Below are positions 17,794 through 26,580 of a DNA stretch of 64,000 nt, piece by piece. The notes under the pieces were generated by a model, which did not search any database, was not told the DNA's origin, and worked only from the letters and a program-made list of their open reading frames with translations. Made by a program: the position numbers and the translations under genes. Source of the DNA: CAZTAO01 sp964611645 (lineage in GTDB: Bacteria > Armatimonadota > UBA5829); NCBI GenBank assembly GCA_964611645.1, contig CAZTAO010000008.1:62001-126000 (forward strand). The letters are read 5' to 3'. Positions within the stretch are counted from its first letter, which is position 1. The number at the start of each line of letters is the position of its first letter.

Positions 17794-18900
17794 TTACCTT
17801 GTAACCCTCAACCGAAACGTCTGCTGGAATATCGCCTGGTCGACTGTGCCGTAGACGTCGTCCCCGCCTCTGTGGCTCACTACTACGATCTCTCCGTCAT
17901 CCATCTGCACGGCAAATGGGTAGTAGAGGGTGCCGGGGCAGTCGAGCCTGTGCCAGGTCTTGCCGGTGTCAGCGGACCAGTTCATGCCGTCGCTGCCAAG
18001 GTGCAGTATCAGGCCCTCTTTGGTGTACATCAACTGCGGGTAGCCGCTGTGCGGGATCGGGGCCACGGTGGCCTTGCCTGCAACAAACGTGTTCCCACGC
18101 TTGTAGGCTATGCTCTGCATCCGGTCGGAATACCAGTAACTCTCCGGCGGGTTCGGACCCATCGGGCAGGCGTATTGGTGCATCTTGGTGGCGTGGTCGG
18201 GGTGGTGGCCGGCTCTGTGAATCCAGAAGAGGTCGCCGCTGGGCAGCTCGCAGAAGTCGCTCTCCTCGCAGTCGCCATCTTCGCCCTTTACCAGCAATAC
18301 TGGCTTGCCCCACGACTTCCCGCCATCAGATGACACGAACATACACTTGTCCAACAGTGTGTTAGCAGGGTCCGCGTTGGGGGTACCTCTCTTCACAACG
18401 CCCGCAAACAGCACCAGCCTGCCATCTCGCAGTGGCTTGATGATACCCGGCCAGGCCTTGTATATCTTGGGGTCCACGAAATCGATGCGCTTGCCGTAAG
18501 TGGCCCCGCCATCTTTGGAGCGCAGGACGTAGCTGCTGTCGTCACCGCTTGGCCAGGTAGCCTTGACCAATGCCCCGTCCGGCAATATAGCGGCTTGCCG
18601 CACAATTCCCACATAGCCGCCGGGCTTGACCCGGGTCCACGTCCGACCCACATCGCCGGATTCCAGCACGACGGTCTCGCCCACAACATTCGGAGCCTTT
18701 CCGGTCTGCTGCGCGAAGCTCACCAGCAGCCTGGCATCCGGAGTCTTGTGCAAGCCGCACCAGGCTGTGTAGCCGGGACTCTCCGGGCTGTGGTAGATCA
18801 TCTTGGTCTGGAAGACATAGGCCTCAACTTTGGGGTCTGCTGCGTACGATGCAGCAGCCACCAAGAGCAGCAAAGCAGAAGAGATAAGCGTACACTTCAT
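17794..18900 (-). CDS. Secreted sialidase-like (BNR repeat) beta-propeller protein
   Basis: This 368-residue protein starts with a clear signal peptide (ALLLLVAAASYA-AD). It has the six-bladed propeller pattern of exo-alpha-sialidases and related proteins, with Asp-box-like motifs (ESGDVGRTWTRV, SKDGGATYG, SSDGGKSWGKP, SADTGKTWHRL). The catalytic Asp/Glu/Arg triad cannot be assigned with certainty, so it may be a sialidase or a non-sialidase glycan-binding propeller. A second, signal-less sialidase-like protein occurs at 51.9 kb. Confidence 0.82.
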   Translation of the reverse strand: MKCTLISSALLLLVAAASYAADPKVEAYVFQTKMIYHSPESPGYTAWCGLHKTPDARLLVSFAQQTGKAPNVVGETVVLESGDVGRTWTRVKPGGYVGIVRQAAILPDGALVKATWPSGDDSSYVLRSKDGGATYGKRIDFVDPKIYKAWPGIIKPLRDGRLVLFAGVVKRGTPNADPANTLLDKCMFVSSDGGKSWGKPVLLVKGEDGDCEESDFCELPSGDLFWIHRAGHHPDHATKMHQYACPMGPNPPESYWYSDRMQSIAYKRGNTFVAGKATVAPIPHSGYPQLMYTKEGLILHLGSDGMNWSADTGKTWHRLDCPGTLYYPFAVQMDDGEIVVVSHRGGDDVYGTVDQAIFQQTFRLRVTR

Positions 18901-19015
18901 AGGGAAGCCACCTTTCCGTTTCCAACAGGGTCAACGATCAAGCCAATTATACGCCAGTGGGTTTGCGCGGGCAAACTATACTCGGAACTCTGAACCCGGA
19001 GCACGGAACTCAGCG

Positions 19016-19834
19016 TCAGTGGCTGTGCTCGTGCCAGGCTTCGTGGAGGTGGGGGTGTTCGTGGACTTCGCCGTCGTGGCGGTGGGAGTGGGCGTGGATT
19101 AGGTTGGCGGACAGGAGGAGGTCAAGGTCGGAGAGTATCTCTCTGACAGGGCCGTCCTTGAGCAGCTTGTGGTCTTCGGAGAGTATCAGCGCCCGGTCGG
19201 CAACCTCCGCGACGAAGCTCAGATCGTGGCTTGAGGTGATCAGCGTTACACCGGACCGGTTCAGCTCGATCAGGAATTCCGTCAGCCACTGCTGGGTGCG
19301 GGGGTCAAGGCCGGTGCTTGGTTCGTCCAGCAGGATCACCTTTGGGCCGCAGGTGATGATCGCGGCAAGCGCGACCTTCTTCTTCTCCCCGCCGCTTAGG
19401 GTCTGTGGCGAGCGGGTTCTCAGGTGCTCGATTCCAAACATCCTCAGCACATCGCCTACCCGGCGCTCGACCTGGTCCTCGGTGAGCCTGAGCTGCAGTG
19501 GTCCGAATGCCAACTCTTCCTCAACGGTCGTGCAGAAGAGCTGGGCGTCGGAGTTCTGGAACAGGAACCCCACACCCTGGCGGAACTGGCGGGAGAATGG
19601 GAGGGTTTCCACGCTGTCTTCGGTAAGAACCGTGCCGAATGCGTGAATGCTGCCTTTGTTGGGGAAATAGAGGCCGTCGAGCAGGTGAAGCAGGGTCGAT
19701 TTCCCGCTGGCATTCGCGCCCAGAATCGCGATGCTTTCACCCTCACCTACGCTGAAACCTACGCCCTCCAGCGCGGGCTTTCCGCCCGGATACGCGTATA
19801 CAAGACCGCTCACTTCAAACACCGTATTGCTCAA
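19016..19834 (-). CDS. nikO: Nickel/cobalt ECF transporter ATP-binding subunit
   Basis: This 272-residue ABC ATPase has Walker A GANASGKST at 39-47, the signature LSGGEKKKVAL, and Walker B VILLDEPSTGLD. The last 30 residues are His-rich (HAHSHRHDGEVHEHPHLHE), which suits nickel or cobalt binding. It drives uptake with the Q, N-like and M components encoded just upstream, whose reading frames overlap. A nikR gene on the other strand of the shared region supports nickel as the substrate; cobalt (CbiO) is the alternative. Confidence 0.93.
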   Translation of the reverse strand: MSNTVFEVSGLVYAYPGGKPALEGVGFSVGEGESIAILGANASGKSTLLHLLDGLYFPNKGSIHAFGTVLTEDSVETLPFSRQFRQGVGFLFQNSDAQLFCTTVEEELAFGPLQLRLTEDQVERRVGDVLRMFGIEHLRTRSPQTLSGGEKKKVALAAIITCGPKVILLDEPSTGLDPRTQQWLTEFLIELNRSGVTLITSSHDLSFVAEVADRALILSEDHKLLKDGPVREILSDLDLLLSANLIHAHSHRHDGEVHEHPHLHEAWHEHSH

Positions 19835-20820
19835 AAGAAACCCCCTGCCAATGCCCTTTCAGTAATCACCAGACCTACCGACAAAGCCAGCGCCGCCGCC
19901 ACCCAGAGTGTGTCTCGGCAGGAGATCGCATTGCTCGACTTGACCCTCAGGTTGCCGTCATAGCCTCGTGAGACCATTGCGTGGTTCACTTCGTGGGCGA
20001 GTTTGTGCGTCCGTCGAAACAGCACACCAATCCCGGCGGCTACCCATCGCTGCTCGCTGCGCACTGACTGCGCGGTGATAGTCCGGCTGAGCTTGGCGAG
20101 GTGGATCTCCTCTGCCACCTGCAGCATCACCGCCAGATAACGGTGAGCCATAGTCAGCACCATCCCAAACACTCGAGGCATACCCAGCCGCCTGAGACCG
20201 TCCAGCAGAACAGCAGGCTCGGTGGACGCTATCAGCAGGTAGCTCAGCATCACGCAATCGGTCGAGCGCAGCAGGAACCGACCTGCTACCACAAGCCCTG
20301 AAGCGGTTACTGTTATGGTCTCGGGAATAGTCCAGGGGCCAACCGCGATCGTGTGACCGAAGCGAACGATTGTGAATATAGTCTCCCCGGGGGTGACAAG
20401 ACTGGTCGCCGCGGGCAGTATGATGGCAAGGCTAAAGAGAGGCACACCCAACCACACACGTGCCAGTCTCCTGCCCGATAACCCAATGCTGGCCGACACA
20501 ACAATCGCAAGAAAAAACAGCACACCCAAAGACCAAAGGGAATGCAACAGAGTCGAGGCAAAGACCAGCGTGAAGATGCCAAGTATCTTTGCGCGGGGTT
20601 CGATTCTGCCCAGCCACGAGCCCGCGCAGGGGGAACTCGTCATCTCCCGCGCCAATGCTTCCCCCAGCGCAGCCAAAGCCCGGCGCACAGGCATATCCGC
20701 CCGCCTGGCCGCAGTCAAGGGATGACCAGTGGACTCTTCTTCTGGCGCATTGTACCATTCAGGCAGAGTCTGATTTCTCACGCCGGGCCAACACCTTTCC
20801 GATGACAATTGTGATTCCAA
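19831..20820 (-). CDS. nikQ: Nickel/cobalt ECF transporter transmembrane subunit (CbiQ/NikQ)
   Basis: This membrane protein of the CbiQ family has GRIEPRAKILGIF near residue 73 and the conserved cytoplasmic coupling region with a basic SRGY motif (MVSRGYDG) in the C-terminal third. It couples the ATPase to the substrate-binding M protein. The frame opens 62 bases inside the N-like gene; a start at 20766 (CTG, giving LPEWYN, typical of the family's N-terminus) or at the Met codon of MPVRRAL would fit better. It overlaps the ATPase start by 4 bases. Confidence 0.9.
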   Translation of the reverse strand: MESQLSSERCWPGVRNQTLPEWYNAPEEESTGHPLTAARRADMPVRRALAALGEALAREMTSSPCAGSWLGRIEPRAKILGIFTLVFASTLLHSLWSLGVLFFLAIVVSASIGLSGRRLARVWLGVPLFSLAIILPAATSLVTPGETIFTIVRFGHTIAVGPWTIPETITVTASGLVVAGRFLLRSTDCVMLSYLLIASTEPAVLLDGLRRLGMPRVFGMVLTMAHRYLAVMLQVAEEIHLAKLSRTITAQSVRSEQRWVAAGIGVLFRRTHKLAHEVNHAMVSRGYDGNLRVKSSNAISCRDTLWVAAALALSVGLVITERALAGGFF

Positions 20821-21106
20821 CGACTACCGCAACCCCCACCATGGCAGACAGTATGTAAGACAAGCTGAGCGAACGCACGGGAGCTTCTTCCTGTCCCTTC
20901 AGCGCGTAGTCGGGGAGCGGGGCCTTCCACTTGTCCGCGGACTTCTCCATCCCAGATGGCACATACCCCACCTGCTCGCGAACCTCCTCCTTGCTCCACT
21001 CTCCCCACGCGGCCCCGGAGTTGAAGAGATCCGGCAAGATGAGGCCGAGAGGTGAAAGGATTATCAGCACGCCAAGAGCTATCCACAGCTTCTTTGAGGT
21101 TTTCAT
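20759..21106 (-). CDS. nikN: PDGLE/CbiN-like accessory subunit of the nickel/cobalt transporter
   Basis: This 115-residue protein has an N-terminal membrane segment (LWIALGVLIILSPLGLIL) followed by the PDLFNSGAAWGEW region of the PDGLE family. A large periplasmic loop and a second membrane helix near the C-terminus follow. PDGLE-type proteins replace CbiN in many nickel/cobalt ECF transporters, assisting loading of the M subunit. It overlaps the M gene by 4 bases. Confidence 0.88.
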   Translation of the reverse strand: MKTSKKLWIALGVLIILSPLGLILPDLFNSGAAWGEWSKEEVREQVGYVPSGMEKSADKWKAPLPDYALKGQEEAPVRSLSLSYILSAMVGVAVVVGITIVIGKVLARREKSDSA

Positions 21107-21810
21107 ACTCGCTCGCCTCCGTGGGCAGGCTCAGCCGGGACTCGATACAGCAGAGACGGGTCCGCTTTCTGGAGATAGGCTACGACCAACCCTGTCGCCG
21201 CTGCCTCAACAAACCCAAACAGCAGCAAGTGTCCCCCCAACATGGCCGTAATGGCAACGCTCAAGCTGTATGGCGCGTAGAGGGCATTCCCGGCTGCGTC
21301 GTGGGCGATAGCAGGCTGGATCCCGAACATGATTGCGGTGGCTAGTGCGGCTGCATTTAACCCTAGATACGCGCCCACCGCCCCGCCTATCCACCTTCGC
21401 GGCGATCCGGCGGTAGCTCCCCACGAGATCAGCGCGTAGACGCCATAACCCACGAACGGCATTATCACCGCCATATTCAGGCAGTTGGCGCCGATGCAGG
21501 TGATCCCGCCGTCAGCGAAGACCACCGCCTGAACTATGAGCGCAACCGACACTGCAATGCAGGCGGCCCAAGGTCCCAGCAACACTGCAACCAGCACTCC
21601 GCCCACCGCGTGCCCCGACGTTCCCCCAAAAACGGGAACATTGAACATCATTATCACGAAGCAAAACGCTGCGCTCAGGGCCAGGAACGGAACCTGGCTG
21701 CTGCGCAGTGTTTTGTTCAGCTTCCGCGATGCGACTATCCAGAAAGGCGCAACTGCCACATAGGCGGCAGCGTATGTCTGGGGGCTGAGATATCCATCGG
21801 GAATGTGCAA
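21103..21810 (-). CDS. nikM: Nickel/cobalt ECF transporter substrate-specific subunit
   Basis: The protein begins (M)HIPDGYLS, the conserved N-terminal metal-binding sequence of CbiM/NikM proteins, whose N-terminal amine and His2 bind the metal. The start codon is TTG. Six to seven membrane segments follow, with FGGTSGHAVGG (second conserved His) near residue 65. It is the first gene of the four-gene transporter operon and is divergent from nikR, which probably controls it. Nickel is preferred over cobalt because of the nikR neighbour and nearby hydrogenase genes. Confidence 0.93.
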   Translation of the reverse strand: MHIPDGYLSPQTYAAAYVAVAPFWIVASRKLNKTLRSSQVPFLALSAAFCFVIMMFNVPVFGGTSGHAVGGVLVAVLLGPWAACIAVSVALIVQAVVFADGGITCIGANCLNMAVIMPFVGYGVYALISWGATAGSPRRWIGGAVGAYLGLNAAALATAIMFGIQPAIAHDAAGNALYAPYSLSVAITAMLGGHLLLFGFVEAAATGLVVAYLQKADPSLLYRVPAEPAHGGERV

Positions 21811-21930
21811 TTTCTGCTGCGACCTCTATCTGTATTCGCTTCGTGACACCAACTCGTGATTAGTAATACCGTAGACGAATCCTTGTATATAGAAGTTCCC
21901 TGAGACCTGGAGAACCAAGCAACTATGTTG

Positions 21931-21959
21931 TTGACGATCCGGGGAAGTCGTGCTACGAT
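21931..21959 (+). promoter_or_regulatory. nikR promoter
   Basis: TTGACG at 21931-21936, a 17-base spacer and TACGAT at 21954-21959. It decides the start of nikR at 21991, since the earlier ATG at 21925 lies upstream of the -35 box. The 180-base divergent region should also hold the transporter promoter and NikR sites, but I see no convincing NikR palindrome. Confidence 0.75.
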
Positions 21960-21990
21960 GGGATCAGTTAGTGCCACGGAGGAGCGGTCA

Positions 21991-22410
21991 ATGGCTACAG
22001 TAGAACGGTTTGGCGTGTCTATGGATGACACACTGCTGACCAGGTTGGATGAGATGGTGGAAACCAGGGGGTACCAGTCCCGCTCCGAAGCAATTCGGGA
22101 CCTTGTTCGGCAGGAGATTGTGAATGACGAGTGGGCCGATCCCAACGCAGAAGTGGTTGGGACAATCAGCCTGGTCTATGAGCATCACGAGATGGAACTG
22201 CCAAATGTGCTGGCGGAACTGCAGCACCAGTGTCACGAGGTGATCCTGTGCAGCACCCACGTTCACATGGACGAGCACAATTGCCTCGAAGTCATAATAG
22301 TGCGAGGGAGCAGCGCCCGGGTCAAGTACATTGCCAACACCCTCATCAGCACGCGGGGTGTCAAGCATGGTAAGCTGGTGCACACCACAACCGGCGCGCA
22401 CTTGTCGTAG
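21991..22410 (+). CDS. nikR: Nickel-responsive transcriptional regulator NikR
   Basis: This 139-residue protein has an N-terminal ribbon-helix-helix (RFGVSMDDTLLTRLDEMV, then SRSEAIRDLVR) and a C-terminal ACT-like metal-binding domain. The nickel ligands are visible as THVHMDEHNCLEV (H-x-H and the later Cys) plus an upstream His in YEHHEME. It binds operator DNA when loaded with Ni(II) and normally represses nickel uptake. The start has GGAGG about 9 bases upstream and fits the promoter. It is divergent from the transporter operon. Confidence 0.95.
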   Translation: MATVERFGVSMDDTLLTRLDEMVETRGYQSRSEAIRDLVRQEIVNDEWADPNAEVVGTISLVYEHHEMELPNVLAELQHQCHEVILCSTHVHMDEHNCLEVIIVRGSSARVKYIANTLISTRGVKHGKLVHTTTGAHLS

Positions 22411-22470
22411 GTCTGGCGCGCTGTTGTCATTTGTCGAGTGTGCGAGGGAGCATTTTCGGGTATAGTACTG

Positions 22471-22490
22471 CTTGAAATGCACATTTCGAG
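22471..22490. promoter_or_regulatory. 20-bp palindrome upstream of tatA, operator-like
   Basis: CTTGAAATGCACATTTCGAG is a near-perfect inverted repeat with GAAATG/CATTTC at the core. It starts 5 bases after a TATAGT (22461-22466). It could bind a dimeric regulator of the tat genes. Confidence 0.5.
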
Positions 22491-22600
22491 AAAATCCGTC
22501 AGGATAGTTGGTTATAAGTGGAACCTTTCGCTGCTTGGATAGCGTATAAAGTATATGGGCGAGGGAATTGTCCTGGCCCAAAGTCAAAGAGAGGTTGATC

Positions 22601-22795
22601 ATGTTCGGACTCGGTCCTCAGGAAGTGATCCTGATTCTGGTTATAGCGCTTATCATATTCGGGCCAAAGAAACTGCCCGAGATAGGTAAGTCTATCGGCA
22701 ATGGACTGAGAGAGCTCAAGAAAGCATCCAGAGATGTGATGAACACCATTGAGGAACCGGACATCGACCAGGACCAGAAGAAGGAGACCAAGTAA
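22601..22795 (+). CDS. tatA: Twin-arginine translocase subunit TatA/E
   Basis: This 64-residue protein starts at MFGLGPQEV, with an N-terminal membrane helix (ILILVIALIIFG), the FGPKKLPEIG hinge, an amphipathic helix and a charged tail. TatA oligomers form the transport path for folded proteins. The next gene is a second TatA-like protein and tatC follows, giving a complete Tat set next to a Tat-dependent hydrogenase. Confidence 0.95.
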   Translation: MFGLGPQEVILILVIALIIFGPKKLPEIGKSIGNGLRELKKASRDVMNTIEEPDIDQDQKKETK

Positions 22796-22796
22796 C

Positions 22797-22991
22797 ATGC
22801 TTCCATTGGCGATAGGTTTGGGGACACCCGAGATTGCGATAATTGTGCTGGTGATAGTCATTCTGTTCGGCGTCAGAAAGTTGCCGGAGATGGGCAAATC
22901 GCTGGCAGAGGGAATACACGAGTTCCGCAAAGCAACGCGGAAGATTCAGGAAGATGATATTCCGGACGCGACCGAGACGAAGATCGGGTAG
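22797..22991 (+). CDS. Second TatA/TatB-like subunit
   Basis: This 64-residue paralogue begins MLPLAIGLGTPEIAI, with the FGVRKLPEMGKSLAEG hinge and amphipathic helix. AAGGAG precedes the ATG, and one base separates it from the previous stop. Its short length is TatA-like; whether it serves as TatB is unclear. The amphipathic helix (residues 20-45) differs from the first copy, so functional division is possible. Confidence 0.92.
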   Translation: MLPLAIGLGTPEIAIIVLVIVILFGVRKLPEMGKSLAEGIHEFRKATRKIQEDDIPDATETKIG

Positions 22992-23021
22992 TGACGAATC
23001 CCGTTCTCTCTCGATGAATAC

Positions 23022-23068
23022 GCCCCGACACTTGAGCACTACCAAACAGTGTAAGGGTGCCGGGGCGA
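23022..23068 (+). terminator. Hairpin between tatA2 and tatC
   Basis: CGCCCCGACAC (23022-23032) pairs with GTGCCGGGGCG (23058-23068) with one mismatch, and an inner CACT/AGTG helix lies in the loop. There is no T-run, so it may only attenuate. Confidence 0.5.
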
Positions 23069-23128
23069 GTGTTTAGTGGGTTGGAGCAGACTTAGCGCCT
23101 AATACGACCTGAATGGAGACAACTGCCC

Positions 23129-23914
23129 GTGGCTGAGAGTGTGGACAAAAACGCTGAACTGATGGAGCATCTGGCGGAGGTCCGCACAAGGCTGGTTCGT
23201 TCGGTCGTGTATCTTATTCTGGCGGCGATAGCTGCTTGGGCGCTCTATGACCCATTGTTTTCATTCCTCACCCGTCCCATGACCAGTGTCATGGAGAAGA
23301 TGAGCGCAAAGTTCCTTTACGTAGGCTTCCCCGAAGCCTTTATGGTGCAGGTTCAGATATGCCTGGTCAGCGGGCTAATAGCTGCTTCTCCATTCATCAG
23401 CGCCGAACTGTGGGGTTTCGTGGCCCCTGGCCTGACACCGTCCGAGAGGCGGCCGCTCAGGTGGATCGCGCCTCTTGCCGTTGTATTGTTCTTCTCCGGG
23501 GCGGCTCTGTGCTATCTCATACTTCCGACCGCGTTCCAGTGGTTTGCGAGCTATGTGCCCAAGGAAGCTGAACTCAGACCGACCGTTCAAGCAAGCGTGC
23601 TGTTCTCGGTAAAGATGCTGCTGGTGTTTGGATTGGTCTTTGAGCTTCCGGTTGTCCTGATGCTGCTGGCCAAGGTCCACATTGTAGACTCAGCCATGCT
23701 CAAGAAGCAGTGGCGGATAGCAATGGTTCTTGTCTCGATTACTGCCGCAGTCACAACGCCCTCCAACGACGCCTTCTCCATGCTCATGATGGCGCTTCCA
23801 CTTGCACTGCTATATTTCATCAGCATATTCCTAGTCTGGTTGGTGGAGTCCGAGGTTGGCCCGCGAGAACTGATTTCCAGAGTGTTCAGGCGATCAAAGC
23901 GAACTCAGCAGTAG
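23129..23914 (+). CDS. tatC: Sec-independent translocase protein TatC
   Basis: This 261-residue protein has six membrane segments and the TatC hallmarks: MEHLAEVRTRLVRS at the cytoplasmic N-terminus (signal-peptide-binding Glu and Arg), YVGFPEAFMVQ, and the first-loop PFISAELWGFVAPGLTPSERR. TatC recognises the twin-arginine signal. The start codon is GTG. It likely serves the Tat-signal-bearing hydrogenase small subunit at 30-31 kb among other substrates. Confidence 0.96.
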   Translation: MAESVDKNAELMEHLAEVRTRLVRSVVYLILAAIAAWALYDPLFSFLTRPMTSVMEKMSAKFLYVGFPEAFMVQVQICLVSGLIAASPFISAELWGFVAPGLTPSERRPLRWIAPLAVVLFFSGAALCYLILPTAFQWFASYVPKEAELRPTVQASVLFSVKMLLVFGLVFELPVVLMLLAKVHIVDSAMLKKQWRIAMVLVSITAAVTTPSNDAFSMLMMALPLALLYFISIFLVWLVESEVGPRELISRVFRRSKRTQQ

Positions 23915-23940
23915 AATGGTAATTGTTCAGTCTTGGTGAG

Positions 23941-24014
23941 TACACGTCATGCTGAACTTGTTTCAGCATCTGGCCGTAATTCCGAACAGACCCTGAAACA
24001 AGTTCAGGGTGACT
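23941..24014. repeat. REPIN-like element, two complementary palindromes
   Basis: ATGCTGAA-CTTGT-TTCAGCAT followed by CCCTGAA-ACAAG-TTCAGGG. The two arms are reverse complements of each other. The right end reads into the open frame upstream of the hypF start. Confidence 0.85.
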
Positions 24015-24047
24015 CTCACTATCACGATCGCTGAACTCTTACGTAGA

Positions 24048-26351
24048 ATGTTGCAGGCGGAAGAGCAGTTGCAGTTCATCAGGCGACAACTCCGTATAAC
24101 GGGTATCGTTCAGGGCGTTGGGTTCAGGCCATTCGTGTACCGACTCGCCCGAGCGCACGGCCTCCTGGGAACAGTGCGCAACACCTCGGGAAGTGTCGAG
24201 GTGGATGTAGAGGGCCCGTCGTTTGCAGTTGAGGCTTTCGTTGCCGGGCTGCGCACCGAAGCGCCTGTCCTCGCCAAGATAGACTCTGTTACGGGCATCG
24301 AAGCCGACCCCGTGGGCTACACCGACTTCACGATCCTCGAGAGCCATTCCGATGCCTCATCTGAAGGAGTCATTCCTGCTGATGTCGCCACATGCCCTGA
24401 TTGCCTCAGGGAGATAGCCGACCCATCCGACAGGCGCTTCGAGTATTCATTCACAAACTGCACCAATTGCGGCCCCCGCTTCACGATCATTCGCAATGTG
24501 CCCTACGACCGTCCCAATACTACGATGTCCGTCTTTCCTATGTGCGAAGACTGCGCGCGAGAGTACAAAGACCCCACAAATCGCCGATTCCACGCCGAGC
24601 CTACAGCTTGCCCCGTCTGTGGCCCGCACATCTGGTTGGAAGCGCCGGGAATGGCCTCGCACACAGACTCGATGCTGGAGACTGCTGCCCTTCTTCGGGA
24701 CGGCAAGATAGTTGCCATCAAGGGCCTCGGGGGATTCCACCTGGCTTGCGACGCGAGAAACGACACGGCGGTGCGGGAGTTGCGCGCCCGAAAAGGCAGG
24801 GCGGCGAAGCCGTTCGCACTGATGGTCCGAGACATGGATGAGGCCGAGCGGTTGTGTGAATTGGATGATGGCGCGAGAGCCCTGCTTCGCTCCAACAGGC
24901 GTCCGATAGTCCTGATCAAGAAGAGAGAACCCAGCGGCCTCTCGGATTTGGTCGCTCCGGGAAACAAGCAGCTTGGGTTGGTCATTCCATACACCCCGCT
25001 CCACACTCTGCTCATGGAGCACAGCCCCTCAGCCCTGATCATGACCAGTGCCAACCTCAGCGAGGAGCCGCTCGTCTTCACCAACGCCTCCGCCCGCGCC
25101 AAGCTGGCCACCCTGGCGGACGCGTTTCTGATGCACGATCGAGATATACAGGTTCCCTGCGACGACTCGGTCGTCAGGCACGTGCCGGGGCGAGATCCCA
25201 TACAGGTTCGGCGGGCTCGCGGATACGTTCCCGAGGCTATAGAGATTCCGGTCGAGTGCGAGTGCATTCTGGGGGCGGGTGGGGAGCAGAAGAACACGTT
25301 CTGTGTGGCGTGGGACAAAAAGATTGTCCTGAGCCAGCACATCGGCGATCTGGATACGGTTGAGACGTTCGATTACTATCAATACGCCATCGATCACTTC
25401 AGCTCGCTGCTGGCCCGTGAGCCAAAGGTCATCGCCCACGACCTGCACCCCGGATACATGAGCACGAAATACGCCCTGAGCCGACCAGACGTGGAGCACA
25501 TTGCGGTCCAGCACCACCACGCGCACATTGCGTCGTGCCTGGCGGAGAACGGACGCAGCGAACGCTGCATCGGGCTGGCGATGGATGGCACGGGCTACGG
25601 GACGGACGGCACAATCTGGGGTGGTGAGATCCTGCTCTCAGATCTTGCCGGGTTCGAGAGGGTGGGGCGACTCTCCCAACTTAGAATGCCGGGTGGCGAA
25701 GCGGCGATACGAGACCCGAAGCGAATGGCGTTGGCGTATCTCCGGGAAGCATACGGCGAGGAATGTGAAAGCGTTGCCCGGCGGCTGGGCCTGAGTTTCA
25801 CTCCGCTGGAACACAGGGTAATCTTGCATCAGTTGGAGTCAGGCCTGAACTCTCCGCTCACATCCAGCGCCGGAAGGCTGTTCGATGCAGTATCCGCCGC
25901 TGTAGGGATCTGTAGAGATCGCGACTTCGAGGGACAGCCGGCTATCCAACTGGAGATGGCTGCCGACGAGCGCGAGTCCGCCCAATACCCGTTCTTCGCC
26001 CAATACGAGGAGGGAGCGCTCGTGATGAACGCGGCGAGCATCTTCAAGGCTGCGGTTGAAGAGAAACTGGCTGGAGTGGATGTGTCGATCATAGCCGCGA
26101 GGTTCCACAACTCATTTGTTGAGATGGTTGTATCAGCCTGCGAGAAGTTGAGAGAGCGGTACGGTATCGGCCTCGTGGCGCTTTCGGGTGGAGTCTTCCA
26201 GAATGCAATTATCACTTATAGAATGACAGACCGCCTGCGCGAGCTTGGGTTTGAGGTTCTCACACACAAGCTGGCACCACCAAACGACGCATGTATCGCG
26301 CTGGGGCAGGTTGCTGTCGCGGCAGCGATTATCAAGGAAAGACAGGGGTAA
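24048..26351 (+). CDS. hypF: Carbamoyltransferase HypF
   Basis: HypF turns carbamoyl phosphate into the cyanide precursor for the Fe ligands of [NiFe] hydrogenase. The order is complete: acylphosphatase domain (GIVQGVGFRPFVYRLA), two zinc fingers (CPDCLREI to CTNCGPRF, CEDCAREY to CPVCGP), YrdC-like domain (IKGLGGFHLACDA), and carbamoyltransferase with VQHHHAHIASCL and GTGYGTDGTIWGGE. The frame is open from 24009, but that GTG lies in the repeat, so ATG 24048 (MLQAEEQ) is preferred. hypC begins 8 bases after the stop. Confidence 0.95.
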   Translation: MLQAEEQLQFIRRQLRITGIVQGVGFRPFVYRLARAHGLLGTVRNTSGSVEVDVEGPSFAVEAFVAGLRTEAPVLAKIDSVTGIEADPVGYTDFTILESHSDASSEGVIPADVATCPDCLREIADPSDRRFEYSFTNCTNCGPRFTIIRNVPYDRPNTTMSVFPMCEDCAREYKDPTNRRFHAEPTACPVCGPHIWLEAPGMASHTDSMLETAALLRDGKIVAIKGLGGFHLACDARNDTAVRELRARKGRAAKPFALMVRDMDEAERLCELDDGARALLRSNRRPIVLIKKREPSGLSDLVAPGNKQLGLVIPYTPLHTLLMEHSPSALIMTSANLSEEPLVFTNASARAKLATLADAFLMHDRDIQVPCDDSVVRHVPGRDPIQVRRARGYVPEAIEIPVECECILGAGGEQKNTFCVAWDKKIVLSQHIGDLDTVETFDYYQYAIDHFSSLLAREPKVIAHDLHPGYMSTKYALSRPDVEHIAVQHHHAHIASCLAENGRSERCIGLAMDGTGYGTDGTIWGGEILLSDLAGFERVGRLSQLRMPGGEAAIRDPKRMALAYLREAYGEECESVARRLGLSFTPLEHRVILHQLESGLNSPLTSSAGRLFDAVSAAVGICRDRDFEGQPAIQLEMAADERESAQYPFFAQYEEGALVMNAASIFKAAVEEKLAGVDVSIIAARFHNSFVEMVVSACEKLRERYGIGLVALSGGVFQNAIITYRMTDRLRELGFEVLTHKLAPPNDACIALGQVAVAAAIIKERQG

Positions 26352-26358
26352 ACACGCA

Positions 26359-26580
26359 ATGTGTCTCGCAGTACCAATGCAGATAACTGAGATAGATGGA
26401 CAGGTCGCGATAGCTGACCTGAGCGGAGTTACGCGAAAGGTTCGCATTGACCTTCTGGACGATGCGGCAGTCGGGGATTTCGTGCTCGTTCACGCGGGCC
26501 TGGCAATCGCAAAAGTGGACGCCCACGAGGCGGAGGAGACTCTTGCGCTTCTGAGGGGGCTGACCGATGAAGTACAGTGA
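26359..26580 (+). CDS. hypC: Hydrogenase assembly chaperone HypC
   Basis: This 73-residue protein starts MCLAVPMQI; Cys2 and the CLAVP motif are the defining HypC features, binding the Fe(CN)2CO unit with HypD. The C-terminus has HAGLAIAKVD, also conserved. It overlaps hypD by 14 bases. Confidence 0.96.
   Translation: MCLAVPMQITEIDGQVAIADLSGVTRKVRIDLLDDAAVGDFVLVHAGLAIAKVDAHEAEETLALLRGLTDEVQ

Noticed and set aside
21925..21990. Earlier ATG for nikR
   Set aside because: It lies upstream of the promoter's -35 box; ATG 21991 has a ribosome site.
24009..24047. Upstream GTG start for hypF
   Set aside because: It lies in the repeat element and translates its flank; the ATG at 24048 fits the family better.
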